64,000 nt of DNA from an uncultured Rothia sp. GTDB taxonomy: Bacteria; Actinomycetota; Actinomycetes; Actinomycetales; Micrococcaceae. The number at the start of each line of letters is the position of its first letter. The first letter of the stretch is position 1. Positions 1 to 7,449 of the stretch are shown here, one piece after another. Below the pieces are notes generated by a model. It did not search any database and had not been told where the DNA came from. It saw only the letters and a program-made list of their open reading frames with translations. Position numbers and translations under genes: made by a program. The DNA lies in NCBI GenBank assembly GCA_946222285.1, contig CAMIIP010000005.1, positions 79,589 through 143,588 on the forward strand. The letters run 5' to 3'.

Positions 1-805
1 GATCAGTTGCCTCCGTTACGCTCAACTGCCGGACGGCGAAAAGCTGGGCTGCGGCGTCCTCTAACGAAAGAAGCGGTAGAGGTTCTTCGCGCTCACGAAT
101 TTGTGCAAGAGTATCTAGACTATAAGCCTGCTCCACTCGATTCTCACCAATACGGGTGCGGCGCAAAGCAGTCAAATGCCCACCGATACCTAGAGCCGTA
201 CCTAAGTCACGGGCCAGCGCACGAATATAGGTTCCAGAAGAACATGAAACGGTCACTTCAAGATCAATGACCCGCGCTGTTTCTGCCTGAACCTGAATTT
301 CTGAGCGAGTAACAGAGTGAACCTCAAACTGAGAGATATTCACCGGACGAGCCTTGAGCTCAATCTTTTGCCCCTCACGTACGCGGGAATAAGAGCGAAC
401 GCCATCCACTTTAATCGCCGAAACAGAAGCTGGAACCTGCAAAATATCGCCGGTTAGCTGGGCAACTTCAGCAACAATCTGCTCATCGGAAACCGCATCA
501 ACTAGAACAGACTCAGCGATGGCAAGGGTCTCCCCCTCCATGTCGTCCGTCACGGTAGAGATGCCCAGTCGCATGGTTGCCGTATAGGTTTTACTTTCTC
601 CTACAAGCCAGGTCAGCAGTTTGGTTGCCTTCCCAATACCCAAGATGAGCACGCCAGTAGCCATCGGATCAAGCGTTCCAGCGTGCCCCACCTTGCGAGT
701 TTGAGCGAGTCTGCGAACACGAGAGACCACATCGTGACTCGTCATGCCTGCAGGTTTGTCAACGACAATAAGCCCCGAGGGACCTTCATGTTGTTTTTTC
801 GCCAC
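1..805 (-). CDS. truB: tRNA pseudouridine(55) synthase TruB, 3' end outside window
   Basis: TruB converts U55 to pseudouridine in the T-loop of cytosolic tRNAs. The reading frame runs open from a GTG start at 805 to the window edge, so about 268 codons are present and the C-terminal part (PUA-like domain) is missing. The first residues read MAKKQHEGPSGLIVVDKPAG, followed by the family active-site segment GHAGTLDPMATG, in which the Asp at about residue 46 is the catalytic residue. A later SSGTYIRALARDLG stretch matches the conserved tRNA-binding region. It begins 5 bp after the rbfA stop, so the two genes are almost certainly co-transcribed, as is usual in actinobacteria. Confidence 0.93.
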   Translation of the reverse strand, partial: MAKKQHEGPSGLIVVDKPAGMTSHDVVSRVRRLAQTRKVGHAGTLDPMATGVLILGIGKATKLLTWLVGESKTYTATMRLGISTVTDDMEGETLAIAESVLVDAVSDEQIVAEVAQLTGDILQVPASVSAIKVDGVRSYSRVREGQKIELKARPVNISQFEVHSVTRSEIQVQAETARVIDLEVTVSCSSGTYIRALARDLGTALGIGGHLTALRRTRIGENRVEQAYSLDTLAQIREREEPLPLLSLEDAAAQLFAVRQLSVTEATD

Positions 806-810
806 GAGAC

Positions 811-1251
811 TTACGCCTCTTCAGATTCTTCTTCGTCAGCTTTCTTGTAAGGATCAGCGTCACCGGCGTAGGTAGCTCCGGCAGAAGATTCAGCTAACTC
901 TTCATCGCGGCTACGCGCATTACGCAGTAGCTCTTCAATGTGCTGAGCATTGACGGGAATCTCGTCAGCGACGAAAGTAAGGGTAGGGGTGAGCCGGGCG
1001 GTGATATTCTTGCCCACCTCCGAGCGCAACACTCCCTTAGCCGATTCTAGGGCGGCCTGGGTAGATGCCTGTTCCTCAGCACTTCCGTAGACGGTGTAGT
1101 AGACGGTTGCGTGCTGGAGATCGTTGGTAACGCGTGCATCGGTAATGGTCACGAATCCCAGACGAGGATCTTTGATTCGACGTTCGAGGGCTTGGGCGAC
1201 GATGACCTTAATTCGGTCTGCCAAGCGAGCGGCGCGTGCTGCATCTGCCAT
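811..1251 (-). CDS. rbfA: 30S ribosome-binding factor RbfA
   Basis: RbfA binds the 30S subunit near helix 1 of 16S rRNA and helps late maturation and cold adaptation. The 146-aa product is the normal family length. It has the N-terminal RIKVIVAQALERRIKDPRLG segment, then VTITDARVTNDLQHATVYYT and a conserved LTPTLTFVADE strand, giving the single KH-like fold. The acidic tail is variable in the family. The ATG at 1251 is preceded by GGAGAC. In related genomes rbfA directly follows infB; here a plus-strand two-gene insert separates them, so this rbfA-truB pair probably needs its own promoter within 1252-1533. Confidence 0.95.
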   Translation of the reverse strand: MADAARAARLADRIKVIVAQALERRIKDPRLGFVTITDARVTNDLQHATVYYTVYGSAEEQASTQAALESAKGVLRSEVGKNITARLTPTLTFVADEIPVNAQHIEELLRNARSRDEELAESSAGATYAGDADPYKKADEEESEEA

Positions 1252-1299
1252 GAGGGGTGTCTCCTTTGGGTTGAGTGCTTACGGCAACCCACAAAACAC

Positions 1300-1375
1300 G
1301 CGGGAGGAGTGCTCCCTCATATTTTCTGAGAAGCGCTGGACGCTTCTGGGAAAACATTCGGACAGAGCCTCCCGC
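1300..1375. repeat. Nested palindromic repeat, copy 1
   Basis: Outer arms GCGGGAGG (1300-1307) and CCTCCCGC (1368-1375) enclose a second inverted repeat built on TTTTCTGAGAAGCG and CGCTTCTGGGAAAA. The core words (GGAGTGCTCCCTC, TTTTCTGAGAA, ACATTCGGACAGAGCC) recur in the opposite orientation at 3586-3703, so this is a dispersed element and not only a local hairpin. It is followed by a T-rich run (1376-1388) and could also end transcription. It occupies the rbfA upstream region. Confidence 0.75.
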
Positions 1376-1539
1376 TTTATTTTTGGGTTTTCCGTACGGG
1401 CAGCAACAAAAGTTTTTGTTCTTGAGTTTTAGTTTATCGGTGATTGCAGTTCAATGCAGAATGCACCTCGCACAGATTGGCGTGTGCAGATAATTTTTAG
1501 GCGCCCCTCATGCAACATTTCACTTGTTAGTATGTGGGT

Positions 1540-1896
1540 ATGTTGAGCGAAACCATCTGTAGCTACTGTCTTAGACCACGTGAAAAAGTAGGTCCCCTCG
1601 TGCGAAGCCCCCTTGCCGCAATCTGCCAAGACTGCGCACAGCGGGCACTCGCTCTCTTAGAAGAACATCATGCGAATACAGAAACTTGGACCCTCTCATC
1701 TTTTCAATCCGAGATGAAGAACGAGGAAATCTTGAATCGTCTTCCCGAAGTAGCCGCCGCAGAAGTTCAGGTCGAAGAGCATCTTACCGAATGGGTCAAA
1801 ATTGCCCGCGTTCGCAAAATTAGTTGGGATCGTATTGGTAAGTCTTTAGGCATGACTCGTCAATCAGCCTGGGAACGTTTCAAAGATAAAATCTAA
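1540..1896 (+). CDS. ClpX-type C4 zinc-finger protein with C-terminal helix-turn-helix
   Basis: Small 118-aa protein of unknown function. The N-terminus carries four cysteines spaced as in the ClpX zinc-binding domain (C7, C10, C29, C32; CSYC and CQDC), but no AAA+ domain follows. The middle is acidic and probably helical. The C-terminus (about residues 98-113, WDRIGKSLGMTRQSAWERF) reads like a helix-turn-helix and resembles the one in the protein at 42755-43300. GTG at 1534 is an alternative start. I prefer ATG at 1540 because TAGTAT at 1528-1533 would place the transcript start on it (leaderless) and there is no clear ribosome-binding site. It may be a zinc-dependent regulator, but that is inference. 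Confidence 0.75.
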   Translation: MLSETICSYCLRPREKVGPLVRSPLAAICQDCAQRALALLEEHHANTETWTLSSFQSEMKNEEILNRLPEVAAAEVQVEEHLTEWVKIARVRKISWDRIGKSLGMTRQSAWERFKDKI

Positions 1897-1912
1897 GCTG
1901 GTTTCAAGAAAA

Positions 1913-1929
1913 CTTATTCATAAGGGGTA
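1913..1929 (+). repeat. Solo copy of an IS5-type terminal inverted repeat
   Basis: The 17-bp word CTTATTCATAAGGGGTA is identical to the left end of the decayed insertion sequence at 57910-58785. No transposase sequence follows it. It lies just after the zinc-finger gene, in the spacer before the MFS gene, so it may be a footprint of an excised or deleted element. Confidence 0.55.
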
Positions 1930-2060
1930 CTTCGACTTTCCAACCAGGCGGGAAAGGTGCTTACTACCGATGTGCCCCTTTAACTTTAAGAGGCGCAGTC
2001 ATCCTTATGAAGAAACCCCATACACACATATATTCAACAAAATAACCTTAATTTTCGTAC

Positions 2061-2091
2061 GTCAGGTCATACCTGACATATACTGTCAGGC
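2061..2091 (+). promoter_or_regulatory. Promoter with palindromic operator, leaderless MFS gene
   Basis: A perfect 7-3-7 inverted repeat, GTCAGGT-CAT-ACCTGAC, sits at 2061-2077. A second, partly related half-site (TGTCAGGCATGACCT) begins at 2085 and overlaps the start codon. The -10 hexamer TATACT (2079-2084) lies 7 nt before ATG 2092, so transcription would start at or beside the ATG. A dimeric repressor (TetR, MarR or GntR type) binding between -35 and -10 would block transcription. No regulator gene is adjacent, so the regulator is unknown. Confidence 0.6.
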
Positions 2092-3351
2092 ATGACCTTA
2101 CATTTCTTTCACTTTTCTTCGCTTCGGAAACCATCTGGTTTATTCACCACCAGTTTCCTTGAGAGCCTTGGAGACAGCTTTTCCCGATCCTTACTACCAA
2201 TTGTGGCTGTCAGTTTTCTCAACACAGGTACTCAAATCGTAGGTATAATCAATTCCTTTGGACTCATCGCTTTTCTCCTCCTATCGTTACCTCTTGGCAT
2301 ATTGGCTGACAGAACCGGTGCACCCCACAAACTTATGTTGTTTGGCACCATAAGCCGTGCTGTATTGACGTTGAGCGTTGTATTTACTTTTTCCTTAGGA
2401 CTTCTCAAAGATGGAATTGGAATCGCCATCCTCATGATGTTGGCACTACTTATTGGAATTGCAGATGTTGCATTTTCATCGGGGCAATCATTGCTAATAC
2501 CGCAGTTAGTAGCCCAGAGCGAAGTTCGTTCAATCTATGGAAAAGTGCAGGCTATTTCTCAAACTGGTGGGGCGCTCGGTCCACTCATGCTTTCTGTAAC
2601 GTTGGCGATGTTAGCGGCACCGATAGCATGGATTATTTCTGCTATATTCTATATATTTTCTGCCTTTTCGCAGCGAACTATTCCTGTTCCTAAAGCCTCA
2701 CCAACCGAGATTAGAGCGAAGCAATCTCCATTTCAACAGGTAAAGGACGGCGTAAGGGAATTATTTTCTCACTCTTCATTGGCGATTGTTACTACATCAA
2801 ACGCATTGACGAATGCAAGCGTCATGGCCGCCAATACCTTGGTCCCGGTAATAGCGCTAACTATACTAAATCTTTCACCTGCTCAATTTGCGTTTACTGC
2901 AATTTTTGGTTCGATCTCAGGAATTCTTGGTGCTTCTTATGCCTCTGCTTTAACTGATAAATTTGGGTTGGCACAAACCCGGATATTTTCTGGGTTAGCT
3001 CTGTTTGTTGGGCTTGCAACCTTATGCATTGTAGTTCAGGTGCAAATACATCAGTACAGTTTGATAGCGATTTGCTTTCAATACGCACTCAATGGAGCTT
3101 GTACTGCTATGTTGATGGTTTCCAGTTCCGATTTAGCTCCTCAAATGATTACTGTAGAAAGATTAGGGGCTGTGATGGGCGCAGCTCGTACATTAGTTAT
3201 TGGAGTTATGCCGCTATCTGCCCTTACTTTTGGCATGCTAGGCGCGGTCTTTGGAATTATTCCTGCAATGTGGCTCTGGTTAGCTTTGACTCTGCTCGCA
3301 GTATTTCCAACTTTCTTTCTACCTAGGTCGTTAAAGAATCATTCATTTTAG
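2092..3351 (+). CDS. MFS efflux transporter (12 TM, drug-exporter type)
   Basis: Integral membrane exporter of 419 aa with about 12 hydrophobic segments. The loop after TM2 has the MFS motif A-like sequence GILADRTGAPHK. The overall form resembles proton-driven exporters of the MefA/EntS type, so drug or siderophore export is plausible but the substrate is not visible. It is clearly richer in A+T than the neighbouring infB and rbfA genes, it is on the opposite strand to the operon it interrupts, and it has a palindromic operator in its promoter. Together these suggest acquired, inducible efflux. The ATG at 2092 appears leaderless. It converges on infB, with a strong hairpin between the two genes. 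Confidence 0.85.
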   Translation: MTLHFFHFSSLRKPSGLFTTSFLESLGDSFSRSLLPIVAVSFLNTGTQIVGIINSFGLIAFLLLSLPLGILADRTGAPHKLMLFGTISRAVLTLSVVFTFSLGLLKDGIGIAILMMLALLIGIADVAFSSGQSLLIPQLVAQSEVRSIYGKVQAISQTGGALGPLMLSVTLAMLAAPIAWIISAIFYIFSAFSQRTIPVPKASPTEIRAKQSPFQQVKDGVRELFSHSSLAIVTTSNALTNASVMAANTLVPVIALTILNLSPAQFAFTAIFGSISGILGASYASALTDKFGLAQTRIFSGLALFVGLATLCIVVQVQIHQYSLIAICFQYALNGACTAMLMVSSSDLAPQMITVERLGAVMGAARTLVIGVMPLSALTFGMLGAVFGIIPAMWLWLALTLLAVFPTFFLPRSLKNHSF

Positions 3352-3486
3352 ATTGGAAACCCTCTAGTAATTCACTAAAACTATCAATTTTGAAGCTATT
3401 TCAGAGGAGATAAATTCTCGATTCCAGTGAAGTATCAGGGTGACCTGAAGTTGATTTCAAGAATTCTTCTCCTCAAAGTGCACGAG

Positions 3487-3528
3487 AGAGCGGAGTGCCC
3501 CACCGTGTTCGGTGGAGCACTCCGCTCT
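3487..3528. terminator. Bidirectional hairpin between MFS gene and infB
   Basis: A long stem (AGAGCGGAGTGC paired with GCACTCCGCTCT, extended inward by CCACCG/CGGTGG after one mismatch) closes on a TGTT loop. It has no clear T-tract but lies between two convergent genes. The rest of 3352-3743 holds no gene, only this hairpin and the repeat at 3586-3703. Confidence 0.6.
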
Positions 3529-3585
3529 AATACTCAAAGAGAGTCAAAGTTTGAGAGCTGAGCCCAAAGCTAACTAGCCAAACCG

Positions 3586-3703
3586 CTGTCCCGCCAGGGA
3601 TACCTGAGCGGGGGCTCTGTCCGAACGTTTTCTCAGAATCGCTCAACGATTCTCAGAAAACGAGAGGGAGCACTCCCCCGCTCAGGTGTCCGGTGAGGGA
3701 CAG
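3586..3703. repeat. Nested palindromic repeat, copy 2 (inverted relative to copy 1)
   Basis: The outer arms begin CTGTCCC and end GGGACAG and include CCTGAGCGGGGG / CCCCCGCTCAGG. The inner perfect stem GTTTTCTCAGAATCG / CGATTCTCAGAAAAC spans 3627-3661. Read on the minus strand it matches copy 1 at 1300-1375 (GGAGTGCTCCCTC, TTTTCTGAGAATCG, ACGTTCGGACAGAGCC). The two copies bracket the insert between infB and rbfA. This copy lies just downstream of infB and may terminate it. Confidence 0.75.
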
Positions 3704-3743
3704 CTACTAGCTAATAATGATTTATAGGCTCAGCCTCTCAACC

Positions 3744-6700
3744 TTAGACGCGAGGCTTCTCGCGCATCTCCCAAGTCTCCACGATGTCGCCTTCCTTGAT
3801 GTCGTTGAAGGAGCCGAGGCCAATACCGCACTCGTAGCCTTCGCGAACTTCGGTGGCGTCGTCCTTGAAGCGGCGTAGCGACTCGATGGTGAGGTTGTCC
3901 TGAACCACGTTGCCATCGCGTACCAGGCGTGCCTTGGAGTTGCGCTTGATGATGCCGGACTTGACGATGGAACCTGCGATGTTACCCCACTTGGAGGAGC
4001 GGAATACTTCGCGGATTTCTGCTGAGCCGAGTTCGACTTCTTCGTACTCGGGCTTGAGCATACCCTTGACCGCTGCTTCGATTTCTTCGAGTGCACGGTA
4101 GATGACGGTGTAGAACTTGAGTTCTACGCCTTCGCGGTCAGCCAGTTCGGTGACGCGCTCTGCCGGGCGAACGTTGAAGCCGATAATGATGGCGTTATCA
4201 ACGGTTGCTAGGTTGACGTCGTTCTGGGTAATCGCACCCACACCGCGGTGGATAACGCGAACCTGAACTTCGTCGCCACCGGCGTCGATCTTCATGATGG
4301 ACTCTTCGAGAGCTTCAACAGCACCGGAAACGTCGCCCTTGATGATGAGGTTGAGGGTGTCCATGTTGCCCTCAGCCACAGCGGCATCGAAGGATTCGAG
4401 GGTAACGCGCTTGCGACGCTTAGCCAGCATGGCGTTACGATCGGCAGCTTCACGCTTTTCAGCAATCTGACGCGCGGTGCGCTCTTCCTCGGTGGAGATG
4501 AAGGTATCACCAGCACGGGGAACGGTCGAAAGACCGAGCACCTGAACGGGGCGGGAAGGTCCAGCTTCGGTAACGTTTTTTCCGTTCTCATCGAACATCG
4601 CGCGAACGCGACCGTGTGCCACACCTGCGACGATAGCGTCACCGATATGCAAGGTACCGGACTGCACGAGCACGGTTGACACAGCACCGCGACCCTTATC
4701 AAGGTTGGCTTCGATGGCAACGCCGCGAGCTTCCTTGTTGGGATTAGCGGTAAGTTCCAGCGCGCCGTCTGCGGTGAGGCAGATAGCTTCGAGAAGCTCA
4801 TCAATATTCAGACCCTGGCGAGCTGAAACGTCAACGAACATGGTGTCGCCACCGTATTCTTCGGGAACCAGACCGTATTCGGTGAGCTGGCCACGAATTT
4901 TATCGGGGCTAGCGCCTTCCTTATCAATCTTGTTCACTGCAACCACGATGGGCACTTCTGCTGCCTTAGCGTGGTTGAAAGCTTCAACGGTCTGGGGCAT
5001 AACGCCGTCGTCCGCTGCTACAACGAGCACAGCAATATCGGTGACCTTGGCACCGCGGGCACGCATAGCGGTAAAGGCTTCATGACCGGGGGTATCAATG
5101 AAGGTCAGAGTACGTTCTTCGCCTTCAACCTCGGTCTGAATCTGGTAAGCACCGATGTGCTGGGTGATACCGCCTGCTTCGCCTTCAATAACCTTGGTGT
5201 TACGGATAGCGTCAAGCAAACGAGTCTTACCGTGGTCAACGTGACCCATAACGGTTACTACAGGAGGACGAATCTCCAAGACGTCGTCGTGCTCTGCATC
5301 CGCTTCAGCATCGAGATCGATATCGAAGGACTCGAAGAGCTCACGTTCTTCGTCTTCAGGAGAGACAATCTGAACCTTGTAACCGAGTTCCTCGCCCAAC
5401 AGCTCGAAAGTCTCTTCATCCAATGACTGAGTCTGAGTTGCCATTTCACCGAGGTGGAAGAGCACTGTAATCAGAGAAGCGGGATTCGCGTTAATCTTCT
5501 CAGCAAAATCCATGATCGAAGCACCGCAACGCATACGGACAACGGTTGAACCGTCACCGCGAGGTACAATCACACCGCCTACTGTAGGCGCCTGAATCTG
5601 CTCTTGATCCCTACGGTTCTGCTTCTTCTTCTTTTTGTTGCGACCGCCTCCACGTCCGAACGCGCCCTGGGCGTTGCCGCGGCCCAGCCCGCGACTGGGT
5701 CCGCCACCACCGCGACGAGGACCATTATTACCGCCGGCATTTCCACCGCGACCGGGTGTACCACCGGTAGGAGCTGCCATCTTAGCGGGCATCATGTTCG
5801 GTGAAGGACGGTTAGCACCGCCACCGTTTGTGTGTGCGGGACGGGGTGAGCTGTTGTTACCTGCAGGACGTTGACCGCCCTGACCGCCGGCAGGTCGCTG
5901 GTTATTACGTCCACCGCCTGCGGGGCGAGGACCGCCGTTACCGCCTGCAGGGCGCTGACCACCCTGACCTGCACCTGCGGGACGGGGACCGCCACCGCGT
6001 TGGTTGTTGCGTCCACCGCCTGCGGGACGAGGACCGCCACCACGTTCGTTGCGATCGCCACGCTCATTGCGCTTGCCCATGCCCTGCTGGGATGAGAAAG
6101 GGTTGTTACCGGGGCGAGGACCGGGCTTAGCGCCAGGCTTAGGAACCGCACCCGGTTTAGGAGCTGCTGCGCCAGGTTTCGGTGCTGCCGCACCAGGCTT
6201 GGCGGAAGAAGCCGGCTTGGGAGCAGGTTTGACTGCTTCGTTGCGCCCCATGCCCTGCTGGGTTGAGAAGGGGTTATTGCCGGGGCGAGGACCTGTTACT
6301 TTAGTAGCAGGCTTCTCAGTTGCGGAAGGAGCCGAAGCCTTTTCTGCAGACTTAGCTTCTGCCTGGGCAGCAGGCTTCGTAGCACCGGGCTTAGCCGAGG
6401 ACGGCGTAGCTTTCGCTGCACCGGGCTTAGGGGTTGCACCGGGTTTGGGCGTAGCACTCCGAGTACCGGGCTTAGGGGTTGCACCGGGTTTGGGCGTAGC
6501 ACTCCGAGTACCGGGCTTAGGTACATTGAAAGACGGTGTAGTTGAAGGTTTTGCTACAGAAGGCTGAGCGGTGGGCTTTGCTTCCGTAGCCTTTTCTTTA
6601 TTTTCAGCAGGCTTTTCAGCCGCTGTATTGGGGAACGCTGAACGCAGTTTCTTTTCTACGGGAGGTTCCACGGTAGATGAAGGACCCTTGACGAATTCGC

Positions 6701-6782
6701 CAAGTTCCTGAAGCTTACCGATAGCTTCTTTAGAAGTAATTCCCAGCTCTTTAGCTAGCTGGTGAACGCGGGGCTTAGCCAC
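3744..6782 (-). CDS. infB: Translation initiation factor IF-2
   Basis: GTPase that places initiator fMet-tRNA on the 30S subunit and drives subunit joining. The 1012-aa product starts at GTG 6782 with AGGAGA upstream. It has an IF2 N-domain (MAKPRVHQLAKELGIT), a very long low-complexity linker of about residues 60-390 rich in Pro, Gly, Arg and Lys, then the G domain with GHVDHGKT near residue 513, DTPGHEAF near 562 and NKID near 616, and two C-terminal beta/fMet-tRNA domains. The linker includes a DNA-level tandem repeat and two RPGNNPFS-type repeats. Long GR-rich linkers are typical of actinobacterial IF-2. It follows nusA and ylxR in the same direction. Confidence 0.97.
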   Translation of the reverse strand: MAKPRVHQLAKELGITSKEAIGKLQELGEFVKGPSSTVEPPVEKKLRSAFPNTAAEKPAENKEKATEAKPTAQPSVAKPSTTPSFNVPKPGTRSATPKPGATPKPGTRSATPKPGATPKPGAAKATPSSAKPGATKPAAQAEAKSAEKASAPSATEKPATKVTGPRPGNNPFSTQQGMGRNEAVKPAPKPASSAKPGAAAPKPGAAAPKPGAVPKPGAKPGPRPGNNPFSSQQGMGKRNERGDRNERGGGPRPAGGGRNNQRGGGPRPAGAGQGGQRPAGGNGGPRPAGGGRNNQRPAGGQGGQRPAGNNSSPRPAHTNGGGANRPSPNMMPAKMAAPTGGTPGRGGNAGGNNGPRRGGGGPSRGLGRGNAQGAFGRGGGRNKKKKKQNRRDQEQIQAPTVGGVIVPRGDGSTVVRMRCGASIMDFAEKINANPASLITVLFHLGEMATQTQSLDEETFELLGEELGYKVQIVSPEDEERELFESFDIDLDAEADAEHDDVLEIRPPVVTVMGHVDHGKTRLLDAIRNTKVIEGEAGGITQHIGAYQIQTEVEGEERTLTFIDTPGHEAFTAMRARGAKVTDIAVLVVAADDGVMPQTVEAFNHAKAAEVPIVVAVNKIDKEGASPDKIRGQLTEYGLVPEEYGGDTMFVDVSARQGLNIDELLEAICLTADGALELTANPNKEARGVAIEANLDKGRGAVSTVLVQSGTLHIGDAIVAGVAHGRVRAMFDENGKNVTEAGPSRPVQVLGLSTVPRAGDTFISTEEERTARQIAEKREAADRNAMLAKRRKRVTLESFDAAVAEGNMDTLNLIIKGDVSGAVEALEESIMKIDAGGDEVQVRVIHRGVGAITQNDVNLATVDNAIIIGFNVRPAERVTELADREGVELKFYTVIYRALEEIEAAVKGMLKPEYEEVELGSAEIREVFRSSKWGNIAGSIVKSGIIKRNSKARLVRDGNVVQDNLTIESLRRFKDDATEVREGYECGIGLGSFNDIKEGDIVETWEMREKPRV
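6421..6521 (-). repeat. 45-bp tandem repeat inside infB
   Basis: Two perfect 45-bp copies (6421-6465 and 6466-6510) are followed by the first 11 bases of a third. They encode the 15-residue unit KPGTRSATPKPGATP in the IF-2 linker. The repeat keeps frame, so copy-number change would lengthen or shorten the linker without breaking the gene. Confidence 0.9.
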
Positions 6783-7041
6783 ATTTCTCCTGTCCTGGCT
6801 CGCACCAGGACGGCGCGAACCTTTAGTACTTGAGATGAGTAGGTGAGCTTCGGGTGAAGTTACCTACCGTTTTGCCTGTGTGAGAGCACAACAAAGTACT
6901 CATCGTGCGGCACTCATAGGGTTTCCATCAGTTTTCTGACTCGCTTTCGCATAAAAAGTCGTCAAACTAGTTGACTTACATATTGGTTCGCCTTATTCTT
7001 TGCCGTATTTGACGGTAAGAATCGAACCGGTTTTTACCGCC
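6783..7041 (-). other. ylxR-infB spacer with inverted repeats
   Basis: This 259-bp spacer holds no convincing ORF. On the minus strand it ends with the infB ribosome-binding site AGGAGA. Inverted repeats are visible, including CCTGG/CCAGG at about 6794-6810 and GTAGGT/ACCTAC around 6840-6870, so a structured infB leader is possible. No known RNA family was recognised. Confidence 0.35.
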
Positions 7042-7320
7042 TTATGCTGTAATCACCAGTTCGTGCGGCTGAACTCGGGTGCGAAATGCCCTGTTAAAAG
7101 ACCCTTTTTTGAGGGCTTTAGCAAGACATTCAGAGCTGGAATGTATCCATGCTCCGCGCCCGGGTTTATTTCGTTTCACATCGAATACAGCGTAGGGGAT
7201 TTTTTCGCCTATGCGATTTTCGCAAACGATGCGAACGAGGTTATTGGGGTGGTCTATTGCTCTGCATCCGATACAGGTTCTTTGGGGACTAATCAAACTG
7301 CCCTTTCTCGAACCGGTCAT
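7042..7320 (-). CDS. ylxR: YlxR/RnpM family RNA-binding protein
   Basis: Small 92-aa protein of the YlxR family, usually encoded between nusA and infB. Bacillus RnpM (YlxR) binds and modulates RNase P. The sequence shows the family's CIGCR motif near residues 16-20, a central RNKPGRGAWIH segment and the conserved SSECLAKALKKGSFNRAFR helix. The start ATG 7320 has only a weak ribosome-binding site. Position in the nusA operon supports the call strongly. Confidence 0.9.
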   Translation of the reverse strand: MTGSRKGSLISPQRTCIGCRAIDHPNNLVRIVCENRIGEKIPYAVFDVKRNKPGRGAWIHSSSECLAKALKKGSFNRAFRTRVQPHELVITA

Positions 7321-7449
7321 GATGTAAAGCGGACTTCAGCAGAGAATTTTGGGGCACAGCAAAGAGCCTCAAGGCAAAATAATCCGCAAAGTCACACAGA
7401 CTACCTACAAGTTTAGTCCCCAAGTGGGGGTTGCGCGCAACTAAGTGAG

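Noticed and set aside
6004..6567. Long plus-strand ORF of 187 codons opposite infB
   Set aside because: It mirrors the GC-rich repetitive linker of infB in another frame. Repetitive Pro/Gly-rich coding sequence often leaves its antisense frame open, and there is no ribosome-binding site.
7000..7416. 138-codon plus-strand ORF over ylxR
   Set aside because: It is antisense to ylxR, which is supported by motif and by its place between nusA and infB.
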